A stretch of 42,598 bases of DNA from Lysinibacillus sp. FJAT-14745 (GTDB lineage: Bacteria > Bacillota > Bacilli > Bacillales_A > Planococcaceae), in NCBI RefSeq assembly GCF_001275675.1, contig NZ_LITM01000006.1, positions 388,752 to 431,349 of the forward strand, given 5' to 3'. Shown one piece after another: positions 13,746 through 22,720 of this stretch. A program made the translations under genes and the position numbers. The first letter of the stretch is position 1. Each line of letters starts with the position of its first letter. The notes under the pieces are model-generated. The model was not told the origin of the DNA, made no database searches, and worked only from the letters and a program-made list of their open reading frames with translations.

Positions 13746-13810
13746 GTTTTGAAGAACAGCTCTGTTGTGCTCAATGCATGTAACAGAGCTAGTGAAAAGG
13801 AGCAACTAAG

Positions 13811-14032
13811 ATGAAAGAACAGTTAATAAAAGCAATGCAGCGTCAACAAGTAGTTAGCATGATGTATGTAGCCAAGTCGGGTGCCATTACGAAAAGGCGT
13901 GTGAAAATCATAAAGATGGTGGGTGATTCCTTTACTGCATTTTGCTTTACTAGGCAGGCAAAGCGTACGTTTATTATTAACAATGTTCTAGCAATACTCC
14001 CGGTTACACATCGGAAGCGTGAGGTGATATGA
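13811..14032 (+). CDS. 73-aa SOS-operon small protein, copy 2
   Basis: Differs from the product of 10670-10891 by a single residue (MMYVAK for VMYVAK near position 17). Start, ribosome site and ATGA overlap with the following polymerase remnant are the same. This near-identity, while the polymerase fragments have diverged, suggests either a recent duplication or selection on the small protein alone. No function can be assigned from sequence. Confidence 0.65.
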   Translation: MKEQLIKAMQRQQVVSMMYVAKSGAITKRRVKIIKMVGDSFTAFCFTRQAKRTFIINNVLAILPVTHRKREVI

Positions 14033-14269
14033 ATTACGACAATCTGCCGCACAAGGACATTTTTTATTGATATGAAATGCTTTTACGCTAGTTGCATGGC
14101 AATGCTTGAAGGTTTAGACGTCACGACAACCCCAATCGCCATCGTAGCTAATTTCACTCAACCTGGTAGCGTAGTCTTAGCTGAATCGCTACCTATGAAG
14201 GAGCGATTCAAGATGAAAACAGGAAATAGTTGTTATGTTTATGAATTTTTCGGAGATAAATTAGAATAA
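14029..14269 (+). pseudogene. Y-family DNA polymerase remnant, copy 2
   Basis: Starts like copy 1 (MNYDNLPHKDI) but a two-base loss near 14064 brings a stop. Downstream frames encode FYASCMAMLEGLDV and IAIVANFTQPGSVVLAES, nearly identical to the intact gene at 39346. The sequence ends after the GN(R/S) position in an unrelated tail (CYVYEFFGDKLE) shared with copy 1. All catalytic residues beyond the first aspartate are lost. Confidence 0.8.
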
Positions 14270-14309
14270 TTTTGTTTATCAATACTTATCTTAATTTTCC
14301 TCTAGAAGA

Positions 14310-15111
14310 TAAAATAATTAGCGGGAAATTAACTTAAAGGGGGCAGAGTGTGCCTAAAATCTTGACATAGATCCAGTTTCACTCAATTTAAGTAATGTAG
14401 ATATATTTGGGTTGCGTAAATTTTTTACTCAACTATGTATGGACACGAAGTAAAAAAATCTAAAGTAAATTTAGAATAGTAGTAAGCGTTTCAAATGTAT
14501 TCACATCCACTGATGCTGTCATTGCACCTTATAAGAGCCTTTCTACAATAAAATGTAGCAAGGCTCTTATATTTTTATATCGAAAATAAAAAACTTAATT
14601 ATCCCTTTACCCAAATTATGTAATTCGTAAAGATAAATTGTTAAATTCTATTATATCGAAGTGCGAAAGTCAATTAATTGTAAGAAAAATCTTTTATAAG
14701 AAAAGAATAAAATTATTCTTTTAAATAGACAAATTTGAAACACAATAATACTTTAATCTGGTAAAGCTATAGCTTGATAACAATTTAAATAATTAAAGTA
14801 TCCATCTCTAAAACTTGAAAATAGTTAAATAGATAAACAACTTTCCAAATATGTTTATAGAATAATTTTTTTCTATCTGAGGAAACAAGCTAATCCTTAA
14901 GTGAATTTTATGTATTTAGAAGTGTCTTTAGATATAAAACTATAACAATGATGTTAATAGAGATATTTCATTTCTGTTTTTTTAGGATAATATAAGTTTG
15001 ATTTTATAAAAACAAGGAAGTTTTATAAAAAGTTACAGAAAAACGAACGTGGAAAAAAATGGTTTTTAATGATGGGTTGTTGTGTTAGTATAAAAAACAT
15101 AAAAAAGCGAG
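14310..15111. other. AT-rich non-coding region before benE
   Basis: No gene is supported here. It contains one isolated terminator (14530-14577) with no recognisable gene in front of it, suggesting a deleted transcription unit, then about 530 very AT-rich bases leading to the transporter. Confidence 0.5.
14530..14577 (+). terminator. Orphan rho-independent terminator
   Basis: TATAAGAGCCTT and AAGGCTCTTATA form a 12-bp stem with an inner CTACA/TGTAG pair and a following ATTTTTAT. Confidence 0.75.
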
Positions 15112-15171
15112 GTGATAAAGGAATATAAATTTATAAAGGCAGAAACTGGAGGAAGGGTTGCCTTGTGTTAA
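15112..15171 (+). pseudogene. Enoyl-CoA hydratase N-terminal remnant or leader peptide
   Basis: A 19-codon frame beginning GTG encodes a peptide containing EYKFIKAETGGRVAL, which looks like the first strand of crotonase-family proteins. It stops (TAA at 15169) immediately after, overlapping the GTG start of the BenE gene by seven bases. Either a hydratase gene was deleted down to its first 18 codons when the transporter joined, or this is a translated leader coupled to benE. The similarity is short. Confidence 0.35.
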
Positions 15172-16376
15172 AGATTTCAAAACACTTCTTTAATATGGGA
15201 ATGTTAAAAGAAGATTTATCAATATCATCTGTAGTTGTCGGATTAATAGCCACAATGGTATCTTATGCTGGGCCTTTAGTAATTGTTTTTCAAGCTGCTA
15301 AAGTAGCCGAGTTAAGTGATTCTCATTTGTCCTCGTGGATATGGGCGATCTCGATAGGTAGTGGGATAACCTGTATTTTGCTGAGTATTTGGTTTAAAGC
15401 CCCAATTATAACAGCATGGTCCACACCAGGAGTGGTTTTACTCGTTTCAAGCTGGTCAATTTATTCCTATACAGATGCGATAGGAGCGTTCATATTTTCA
15501 GCTGTCATTATTACACTCCTAGGATGTACAGGGATATTTGAGAAAATCATGAATCGAATACCTTATTCCATCACAACTGCTATGCTTGCCGGAATTCTTT
15601 TGGATTTTGGAGTTGAAGTTTTCACATCATTAAAAAACCTACCTGTATTGGTTTTTCCAATGATACTGTGTTATCTACTATTTAAAAGATTTTCACCACG
15701 TTATACGGTTGTAATTACATTGTTTTTAGGTTTATTGATTACTTATTTTACAGGAAATCTAAAGACGGGAAGTATTGAACTATCTTTAGTGAACCCTATT
15801 TTTACAGTTCCTACATTTTCATTAGATGCGTTGATTGGGATTGGCATTCCGTTATGTATTGTAACGATGGCATCTCAAAATGCTCCTGGCATTGGGGTAC
15901 TAAGAGCGGATGGATATAATGTTCCAATAAGTCCTTTAGTTACAACAACGGGTATTTTTTCTATTTTACTTGCACCATTTGGTTCTCATGCTATTAATTT
16001 AGCGGCAATTACTGCTGCAATTTGTACTGGAAAAGAAGCTCATGAAGATAAAAATAAACGATATATTGCGGGTATTTCATGTGGATTATTTTATTTAATC
16101 TTCGGTATGTTTGGAGCTGCCATTGCATCGATTTTTCAAGCGCTTCCTAGTGAGTTTATAGCAGCTATAGCTGGTTTGGCTCTATTTGCTTCACTTAGTA
16201 GTAGCTTAACATCAGCGATGGAGGGTACTCAAAAGGAAAGTGCATTAATTACTTTTCTAGTAACTATATCAGGTATCTCCTTTTTCGGTATTGGGGCTGC
16301 TTTTTGGGGATTAATAGCTGGCATTCTAACAAATTCAATTTTTCAAATGAAGTTTAACATTCTCGCTAAAAAATAA
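15165..16376 (+). CDS. benE: BenE family benzoate/H+ symporter-like transporter
   Basis: A 403-residue membrane protein with about 11-12 hydrophobic segments matching the BenE family. Visible landmarks are SSVVVGLIATMVSYAGPLVIV, ITAWSTPGVVLL, ASQNAPGIGVLRADGY and GSHAINLAAITAAICTGKEAH, the last two strongly conserved in the family. BenE proteins import benzoate or similar carboxylates; the actual substrate is unknown. The GTG at 15165 follows GGAGGAAGGG; an ATG at 15195 is a possible alternative. It is followed after 19 bases by a broken FAD oxidase, probably once cotranscribed. Its position beside an acyl-CoA catabolic cluster suggests import of that pathway's substrate. Confidence 0.85.
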   Translation: MLKISKHFFNMGMLKEDLSISSVVVGLIATMVSYAGPLVIVFQAAKVAELSDSHLSSWIWAISIGSGITCILLSIWFKAPIITAWSTPGVVLLVSSWSIYSYTDAIGAFIFSAVIITLLGCTGIFEKIMNRIPYSITTAMLAGILLDFGVEVFTSLKNLPVLVFPMILCYLLFKRFSPRYTVVITLFLGLLITYFTGNLKTGSIELSLVNPIFTVPTFSLDALIGIGIPLCIVTMASQNAPGIGVLRADGYNVPISPLVTTTGIFSILLAPFGSHAINLAAITAAICTGKEAHEDKNKRYIAGISCGLFYLIFGMFGAAIASIFQALPSEFIAAIAGLALFASLSSSLTSAMEGTQKESALITFLVTISGISFFGIGAAFWGLIAGILTNSIFQMKFNILAKK

Positions 16377-16395
16377 ATAAAAGGGATGATATCTA

Positions 16396-17108
16396 ATGAG
16401 GGATCAATCCGGAGATTATTTGATTATTGGTGCCGGCATTGCAGGTGCATCGGCAGCATATGAACTGGCTAAGGACGCTAATGTAATCCTTATAGAAAAA
16501 GAGACTCGATTAGCCTACCATTCCACAGGGCGTTCTGCAGCAATATACATGCAAGCATATGGTAATGAAACAGTAAGAGGATTAACAAAGAAAAGCTATG
16601 AGTTTTATACTAATCCTCCAAAAGGATTTAGTGATAAACCTTTATTAAGAAAAGAGGGGCAATTTTTTTAGCAACAAAAGAACAGAAGATATTAGCAGAA
16701 CAACATTATGAAGAAATGAAAAATGAAGTAAATAATTTGCAACTACTAGAAGGTGATGAGTTACGAAGTCTTGTTCCAGTCATTGATACTGATATTTATA
16801 CATCGGGTATATTTGAAAAAGATGCAATGGATATTGATACACATGCTGTTCATCAGGGATATATCAATGGATTTTTAGGAAAAGGTGGGACTTTATTTAC
16901 TAATTGTAATGTGAATTCAATAACACGTCATAATAATATTTGGTGTGTAGATACAACCCAAGGTAAGATTTTCGTACCGATGATTATCAACGCGGCAGGT
17001 GCATGGGCTGACCAGGTAGCTAGTTTAGTAAAGGTTGGAAATATTAACCTAGAACCAAAGAAGAGAACGTATTGTAATTGTGATCTGTTTTTCCATAGTG
17101 GTGTTTAA
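16396..17108 (+). pseudogene. FAD-dependent oxidoreductase (DAO family), frameshifted and truncated
   Basis: The N-terminus has the FAD Rossmann motif YLIIGAGIAGASAAYELA and HSTGRSAA typical of D-amino-acid/glycine oxidase-type proteins. The frame breaks at a T7 run (16663-16669); one extra T would restore it to LATKEQKILAEQ, which continues through a second dinucleotide-contact segment, MIINAAGAWADQVA. Homology stops near 17075, about 225 residues into a family of roughly 370, where sequence of a minus-strand gene begins. The C-terminal half is lost, so this is a true pseudogene whatever the status of the T run. Confidence 0.8.
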
Positions 17109-17253
17109 TAAAATTTGTAGCAGGATGTACTTTAAAAAAGTTAGTTTTTGTATCTTCCACAACTATAGTTGCATATTCTACTTTATAGTCCAAATCTAAA
17201 TCTACACTTGCTTTTTTAACACTAAATTTAATACCCTCATAATAGTAATCCAT
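17044..17253 (-). CDS. Probable 5' fragment of an unknown minus-strand gene
   Basis: Starts at an ATG with a strong AAGGGGGG site. The product begins MDYYYEGIKFSVKKASVDLD and continues with KVEYATIVVEDTKTNFFKVHPATNF before running into the reversed end of the FAD oxidase pseudogene near 17090, where it ends out of context. It looks like the beginning of a longer gene fused tail-to-tail with the oxidase by a deletion. Family not recognised; no membrane segment. Confidence 0.45.
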   Translation of the reverse strand: MDYYYEGIKFSVKKASVDLDLDYKVEYATIVVEDTKTNFFKVHPATNFIKHHYGKTDHNYNTFSSLVLG

Positions 17254-17475
17254 ATTTCCCCCCTTAAAAATCTAATAGACTTCTTACTATTTGAAAACTC
17301 TTAAAAGTATCCAAGTTTTCCTAAAAATATTAATCTCTAAAAATATAATTATGAGATAAATTAATTTTATGTCATAAATACCGGTGAAACAATCTTAATA
17401 TTGAGAATTTTTGATATGAATCTAATTATCAGAAAAACCACCCACATAATCATCATTTTGAAATACCAAAGCATC
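17254..17475. other. AT-rich spacer
   Basis: No supported feature. It contains the upstream region of the minus-strand fragment; no clear promoter boxes were found. Confidence 0.3.
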
Positions 17476-17637
17476 GAGGCTGGGACAAAAGGATTTTAGC
17501 CAATAAAAAAACCCGAACTATATTACAAAACGCTCATTTAGTGTTTCGTATTAGTTCGGGTTTTTTGTTTATATTGCTTTGTAAATTTAAAAATTATCCG
17601 GCTTTCATAATGGACAAATTAGTTATGTCCCAGCCTC
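17476..17637. repeat. Small inverted-repeat element with GAGGCTGGGACA ends
   Basis: Both ends read GAGGCTGGGACA inward, followed by partly matching sequence (AAAGGATTTTAGCC and TAACTAATTTGTCC). The centre holds AAACCCGAACTA paired with TAGTTCGGGTTT followed by Ts, which can act as a terminator. Similar GAGGCTGGGACA-bounded units occur between genes in several Firmicutes. No target duplication was seen. The 250 bases from here to 17884 contain nothing else I can support. Confidence 0.65.
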
Positions 17638-17884
17638 TTTATTATCCTGTAAACTGGAAAGTATTTTATTTCAAAGTATAATCTTGAAAGCCTTGTATCT
17701 TAATCTGGCTAGTGGATGATGTTAGTTCTTCAAGAGAACATCCAATTTTTCCTGCGAACTATAAAGAAGTTAATCCACCTACAAAAAAGTGGACATGCAC
17801 AGTGAATTCTTCACTCTCTGAATGGAAGGGATTATTTCTTTATAACTCAGTATTTTCTCTATACTGAAATATACGTTTTTTTAG

Positions 17885-19939
17885 CTATGAAATATTATAT
17901 TTATTGCATTTATAGTAAAATGTCGAACGGCTAATGCCAAGTAGCTTGGCGGCCTTCGATTTATTGCCATTTGCCGATTTAATGGCCTGTACAATAACAC
18001 GGCGTTCTGTTTCATTAATTTTATCCTTATGCAGTGAAGGACTACATTCATCATGTGGACGAATAATTGGGCTAATCATAATATGCTCCTGTGTGATCAT
18101 TGTGTGCGGTGATAAGGAGATAGCACGCTCTAAAATATTTTCTAGCTCACGAATATTGCCGACAAAATCATAGTGCAATAATAACTGTAGTGCATGCTGG
18201 TCGATTCTATAGGGTGGTAGCTGATGCTTAATCGAAATTTTGTGTAGTAATGCCTCGACAAGAAGTGGAATATCTCCCTTTCGTTCTCGTAGTGGTGGGA
18301 TGTGTAATGGAATAACGTGAATACGATAGTATAAGTCCTCACGAAAACTACCTTCCTGAATGAGCGTTGGCAAGTGCTTATTTGTTGCTGCGATAATGCG
18401 TACATCTGCCTTTTTCACTTTTGTATCACCAAGCCGTTCATATTCTCGCTCCTGTAACACGCGTAATAGCTTTACCTGAATGGGTAATGGCATATCACCA
18501 ATCTCATCTAAAAATAATGTTCCGCCTTCCGCAAGCTCAAACTTTCCAGGCTTGCCGCCACGCTTTGCTCCCGTAAAAGCCCCGTCCGAATAGCCAAAAA
18601 GCTCGGATTCAATGAGTTGTTCAGGAATAGCAGCGCAGTTAATTTTAATGAATGCGCCGCTTCGTCCAGACGCTTGATGAATGCCGTTTGCGAATAATTC
18701 CTTACCTGTACCACTTTCCCCTGTAATTAAAATGGTCGACAAAGATTTGGCTACATTAAAGGCTTGTTGCTTGAGTTGAATAAGCTGCAGATCATTTGTA
18801 ACAATTAAGTTAAAAGGATCATCATGCCTAGCTGCTTTCACAAGCTCCCCACGATAAAAGGATAGCTCATCTTCTAATTGGTCAATTTGCCCAAGTAATT
18901 CTTTCCAAACATGTAGTTGCTGAAATACAAATTTATAAAGCATACCAACAAGCTGTCCTTCTTGTTGAATCGAAATACTTGAGACAATTCCCCGTTGTTC
19001 TTTTAATGTAAGTACCATGCCTTTAAAGGCGTTTGGAAATGGTGGTAGCATAGGGAAAATAGAAGAAATAGATTCATAAAGTACCTGCTTTTCATTTCGT
19101 TCGATCAGGTGTAAAAGTGAATCATTAATGCGTGTAATTTGTCCGTGGCTATTTGTTATGACAACGCCATCATACGACGCGTCTAAAGCATTTTGTAGTA
19201 CAACTTCCATTTTCTTTGTCGTCTCTAATTCGGAGGCGATTTTTTCTAATTTTGTTAAGTCCTTTAGCACGATAATAACGCCAGTTGTTACGTTCAACAT
19301 AGTCATCGGAAGGATGGAAGCTAGACAAGAAAAACGATGTATGAGCATCTTTTGCTCTAACATTTTTTTTGTATGTAGCACACGTTGAATTAAGGGAAGA
19401 AAATCTGGAAAATAGGCTGTTAATAATTCGTTCTCTTCTAATTTTTCAGTATGAAAAGTTTCTTTGCAGGATTTATTGATAAAGGTAATCTGCATATGCT
19501 CATTTACGGTAATCACCGCGTCATGTAAGTAGTTTAAAATATTGCGTTGCTGTTGCGTATGTGAATCTAACTCATGTATAAAGCCTGTAATGATTTCATT
19601 TTTAGAAATTACACCAGTTACTTGATGTTGTTCATTAATGACGACAACATTACTTAGCTTTTGCATTCGCAAGGTATGGCGCCCGCCATAGAGCAGATCG
19701 TTTTCATTTATCGTAAAAACATCTTCAATAATTGCTTCTGTAATTACTTGTTGGAGGGAATTTGTATGCAATAACAGGCGATATAAAGAGTATTTGGTGA
19801 CAATACCGATGAACTGTTCGTGTTGAAAAACGATTGCAAGATCTTGTTTTTGTTCTTCAAATAGCTGTATCACTTCCTTAATGGTTGCTGTTGGTGTAAC
19901 GCGAATAAATGATGTTGACATAAACTCGTGAATAAACAA
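17885..19939 (-). CDS. Sigma-54-dependent activator with CBS and PAS domains
   Basis: A 684-residue enhancer-binding protein that would activate the divergent sigma-54 promoter at 20175. In order: two CBS motifs (about 5-120, possible adenine-nucleotide sensing), two PAS-like domains (about 133-235 and 247-345), a short coiled-coil (350-370), and an AAA+ domain with Walker A GESGTGKE (407-414), the sigma-54 contact loop GAFTGA (453-458) and Walker B LFLDEIGD (475-482). A Fis-type helix-turn-helix lies at the C-terminus ([19 protein letters not shown]). There is no receiver domain, so it senses a ligand directly. The start is a TTG at 19939 with AAGGGGGCGA 7 bases upstream; an ATG six codons later is possible. 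Related regulators control amino-acid and acyl-CoA catabolism in Bacilli. Confidence 0.92.
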   Translation of the reverse strand: MFIHEFMSTSFIRVTPTATIKEVIQLFEEQKQDLAIVFQHEQFIGIVTKYSLYRLLLHTNSLQQVITEAIIEDVFTINENDLLYGGRHTLRMQKLSNVVVINEQHQVTGVISKNEIITGFIHELDSHTQQQRNILNYLHDAVITVNEHMQITFINKSCKETFHTEKLEENELLTAYFPDFLPLIQRVLHTKKMLEQKMLIHRFSCLASILPMTMLNVTTGVIIVLKDLTKLEKIASELETTKKMEVVLQNALDASYDGVVITNSHGQITRINDSLLHLIERNEKQVLYESISSIFPMLPPFPNAFKGMVLTLKEQRGIVSSISIQQEGQLVGMLYKFVFQQLHVWKELLGQIDQLEDELSFYRGELVKAARHDDPFNLIVTNDLQLIQLKQQAFNVAKSLSTILITGESGTGKELFANGIHQASGRSGAFIKINCAAIPEQLIESELFGYSDGAFTGAKRGGKPGKFELAEGGTLFLDEIGDMPLPIQVKLLRVLQEREYERLGDTKVKKADVRIIAATNKHLPTLIQEGSFREDLYYRIHVIPLHIPPLRERKGDIPLLVEALLHKISIKHQLPPYRIDQHALQLLLHYDFVGNIRELENILERAISLSPHTMITQEHIMISPIIRPHDECSPSLHKDKINETERRVIVQAIKSANGNKSKAAKLLGISRSTFYYKCNKYNIS

Positions 19940-19996
19940 AAAATCGCCCCCTTAAAAAGGTGTACAAACTGTTCGGACAAGTGTCTTAAAAACCAA

Positions 19997-20016
19997 ACAA
20001 TTTTACTGTAAATTGT
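19997..20016. promoter_or_regulatory. Candidate activator-binding dyad
   Basis: ACAATTT-N6-AAATTGT, a 7+7 inverted repeat about 170 bases upstream of the sigma-54 promoter, a typical distance for an enhancer site. Assignment to the adjacent activator is inferred from position only. Confidence 0.35.
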
Positions 20017-20174
20017 ACCTTAAGTAGAAATATACGGCAAACAATAGTTTATTTTAGTTTTTTTGTGTAGGGAGAGAGAATGGCTTAGATACACTTAAGG
20101 AGGTTACCTATAATCTGTGAAAATTTTAAAATTGCTGCAGAAAAAAGAGCATATATAATAATTATTTTTCAATT

Positions 20175-20189
20175 TGGCACGCAAATTGC
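20175..20189 (+). promoter_or_regulatory. Sigma-54 (-24/-12) promoter
   Basis: TGGCACGCAAATTGC matches the consensus TGGCAC-N5-TTGC fully, with GG and GC elements at the required spacing, 33 bases before the carboxyltransferase ATG. It lies directly downstream of the divergently transcribed activator gene. Confidence 0.9.
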
Positions 20190-20221
20190 TTATATAAAAA
20201 GTAAGAAGGAGGGGAAAGATT

Positions 20222-21751
20222 ATGCGTGATGACTTTCAAGTTTTTCAAGAACAAAAACAGCGAATATTAAAAGGTGGTAAAACAATACGACATAAGGCCA
20301 ATGAGGCACAGGGTAAATTATTTGTACGGAATCGTTTAGCAAAGCTTTTTGATGAGGGAACTATTATTGAGGATAATATTTTTGCTGAAGCTTTAGATCC
20401 ATCGCTCCCATGTGATGCAACGATAACTGGTATTGGTAAGATTGATGGAAAACCTGTATGTTTTATTGCCGCAGATTCGACGGTGAAAGCAGGTTCATGG
20501 GGAGCAAAATCCGTTGAAAAAAACATTCGTTTACAGGAAAAGGCCATGTCTTTAAAGTATCCGATTTTGTATTTAATTGACTCAGCTGGTGGACGCATTA
20601 CCGACCAGTTAGAGGTATTTCCAGGGCGCCGTCATGGAGGACGTATTTTTTATAATCAAATTCAATTGTCAGGTGTTGTGCCGCAAATTACGATTTTATT
20701 TGGTCCATCTCCAGCTGGAGCTGCGTATGTACCAGCGTTTTCGGATTTAGTCATTATGATTGAAGGGCAATCGAGCGCATATTTAGGTTCACCACGAATG
20801 GTTGAGATGGCCATTGGTGAAAAAGTGTCCATGGAGGATATGGGTGGTGCTGTAATGCATTGTGCGACAAGTGGCTTAGGGGATGTGCTTGTGCAATCTG
20901 AGCAAGAGGCCATTGAGGCGTGTAAAGCATATTTACAGTTGATGCCGACGAATTGGGAGAAGAAGCCACCAACAGCGGAGGCAAAACCTCCAATTAAGGG
21001 ACGAAGTATTGAAGAGATTATTCCATTAAGTCAAAATACACCTTTTGATATGTATGAACTAATTGATCAGCTAATTGATGAGGGCTCATGGTTTGAATAT
21101 AAAAAATTATTTGCAAAGGAGCTAATTACCGGATTTGCTCGTATGAAGGGCAGTGTTGTCGGGATTATTGCTAATCAGCCAAAAGTGAAAGGTGGAACAT
21201 TATTTATCGATTCGCCAGACAAAGCGGCGCGCTTTATTATGATTTGCAATGCTTATAACATTCCACTTTTATATGTTGCTGATGTACCGGGCTATATGAT
21301 CGGCTCAAAGGTTGAACAGGGTGGCATCATTCGTCACGGTGCGAAAATGATTTCAGCTTTATCCGAGGCAACGGTACCGATTATTTCGCTAATTGCGCGA
21401 AAATGCTACGGTGCAGGTTTATATGCGATGGCAGGTCCGGCATTTGGTGCAGATATTGTCCTAGCATTGCCGAGCGCGCAAATTGCCATTATGGGACCAG
21501 AGGCAGCTGTTAACGCAGTTTATGCAGGAAAAATTGCCGAGCTTCCAGAGGAGGAAAGAGCAGATTTTATTAGCCAAAAGCGTCAGCAATATAGTGAGAA
21601 TATTGATATTTATAAATTAGCATCGCAAATGATTATTGATGATGTAATAGGCTTTGATGAGGTGCGCGAGCAGGTAACGGCGCGCTTTGCGTATTATGAG
21701 ACAAAGCAAACTTATACATTGCCAAAACGAAATGCCGTGAAGCCTGTATAG
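20222..21751 (+). CDS. Acyl-CoA carboxylase carboxyltransferase subunit
   Basis: Transfers CO2 from biotin to an acyl-CoA (propionyl-, methylcrotonyl- or geranyl-CoA type). The 509-residue protein has two crotonase-fold halves: the N-half includes LIDSAGGRI, GPSPAGAAYVPAFSDLVIM and GGAVMHCATSGLGD; the C-half includes PLLYVADVPGYMIGSKVEQGGIIRHGAKM and a glycine-rich GAGLYAMAGPAFGADI loop. This arrangement fits the YngE/AtuC/LiuB group. AAGGAGGGG lies before the ATG. It is the first gene after the sigma-54 promoter. No biotin carboxylase subunit gene is present in the window, so that partner must come from elsewhere or be lost. Confidence 0.88.
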   Translation: MRDDFQVFQEQKQRILKGGKTIRHKANEAQGKLFVRNRLAKLFDEGTIIEDNIFAEALDPSLPCDATITGIGKIDGKPVCFIAADSTVKAGSWGAKSVEKNIRLQEKAMSLKYPILYLIDSAGGRITDQLEVFPGRRHGGRIFYNQIQLSGVVPQITILFGPSPAGAAYVPAFSDLVIMIEGQSSAYLGSPRMVEMAIGEKVSMEDMGGAVMHCATSGLGDVLVQSEQEAIEACKAYLQLMPTNWEKKPPTAEAKPPIKGRSIEEIIPLSQNTPFDMYELIDQLIDEGSWFEYKKLFAKELITGFARMKGSVVGIIANQPKVKGGTLFIDSPDKAARFIMICNAYNIPLLYVADVPGYMIGSKVEQGGIIRHGAKMISALSEATVPIISLIARKCYGAGLYAMAGPAFGADIVLALPSAQIAIMGPEAAVNAVYAGKIAELPEEERADFISQKRQQYSENIDIYKLASQMIIDDVIGFDEVREQVTARFAYYETKQTYTLPKRNAVKPV

Positions 21752-21762
21752 GAGGTGGGGTC

Positions 21763-22548
21763 ATGATATATGAAAAAATAGTCTGGCAGGAAGATGGCGC
21801 GATTGTAACGATTACACTCAATGATCCAACGTCACATAATGCATTATCTACGCAATTAACAGAAGAGCTTGTACATGCATTTGAGACGGCAAATGAACTT
21901 TCATATATTGCGGCGATTATTATTACCGGCGCTGGCAAGAGCTTTTGTGCAGGTGGCGATTTAGCAGAGTTTCAGTCTTTTTTAGAAATGGATGTGCCAA
22001 CGTTGTATGAGGATGGCTTACAAAGCACACGGCTCTTTCAACTACGAGATGTGATGAAGAAGCCGATTATTGGCGCCATTAATGGAGCAGCACTTGGTGG
22101 TGGAACTGGTATTGCGGCGCTTTGTCATATCGCTATTGGTAGTGAACACGCTAAACTTGGCCTAACAGAGCTTAAGCTAGGACTTGTACCATATGTAATT
22201 TTACCGCTAGTACGCCGAGCTGTTGGTGAACGTCAAATGATGGAGTTAATGCTAAGTGCACGTGTATTATCTGCCGAGGAGGCACTTCGCTACGGGTTAT
22301 TGCACGAAGTCGTTCCAGCAGAAGAGCTACAACAACGGGCTCTAAATTGGGCGAAAAAGTTAGCTAGTTATAGTCCACTTGCTGTGAAAATGGCACTAAC
22401 AGCATTTGAAAAAACAGCACAAATGGATGTAGGTGATGCGATGACCTATTTAGCGACTATGCGTCTAGTGAGCTTTAAAAGTGCAGATTTAAAGGAAGGT
22501 GCACAAGCATTTTTGCAGAAACGACAACCAAATTGGACAGGAAAATAA
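21763..22548 (+). CDS. Enoyl-CoA hydratase/isomerase (crotonase family)
   Basis: A 261-residue crotonase-fold enzyme that would hydrate an enoyl-CoA or glutaconyl-type intermediate. The oxyanion-hole segments are visible: ITGAGKSFCAGGDLAEF near 57-73 and GAINGAALGGGTGIAALC near 104-121. The second part has LGLTELKLGLVPYVILPLVRR. An AGGAGGTGGGG site sits 12 bases after the preceding stop. It is followed by a degenerate biotin carrier, and a remnant of a second copy of this gene lies at 24507-24643, so an ancestral hydratase-carrier pair existed twice. AtuE/LiuC-like function is inferred from neighbours. Confidence 0.88.
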   Translation: MIYEKIVWQEDGAIVTITLNDPTSHNALSTQLTEELVHAFETANELSYIAAIIITGAGKSFCAGGDLAEFQSFLEMDVPTLYEDGLQSTRLFQLRDVMKKPIIGAINGAALGGGTGIAALCHIAIGSEHAKLGLTELKLGLVPYVILPLVRRAVGERQMMELMLSARVLSAEEALRYGLLHEVVPAEELQQRALNWAKKLASYSPLAVKMALTAFEKTAQMDVGDAMTYLATMRLVSFKSADLKEGAQAFLQKRQPNWTGK

Positions 22549-22563
22549 AAGGAGTAGTTAACT

Positions 22564-22706
22564 ATGAATATTTTATCTCCAATTAGTGAAGTTGTTTGGA
22601 AGTTAGCAGTTGCTGTAGGAATTCCGATTGAATCTGAGTAAAGGAGATCCGGATAAAGCCAGAAGACTTCGTACAAGAAGATGACATCTTACTTAGAATC
22701 GAATAA
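22564..22706 (+). pseudogene. Biotin carboxyl carrier remnant lacking the biotin site
   Basis: It begins MNILSPISEVVWKLAVAVG like the intact carrier at 24657 (MEIVSPMSGSVWKIEVCEG) and ends, in another frame, EIRIKPEDFVQEDDILLRIE. The middle, including the ESMKME biotinylation loop, is deleted and a stop appears after IPIESE. It retains a ribosome site and lies in the operon between hydratase and atuA, marking where the original carrier sat. Confidence 0.85.
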
Positions 22707-22720
22707 AAGAGGGTGAAGCA

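Larger units (their letters stand above)
13591..14309 (+). repeat. Large direct repeat, copy 2 (SOS locus remnant)
   Basis: Second copy of the block at 10379-11168. Both copies share the same polymerase truncation point, so the truncation predates the duplication. Point frameshifts differ between copies and arose later. Confidence 0.8.
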
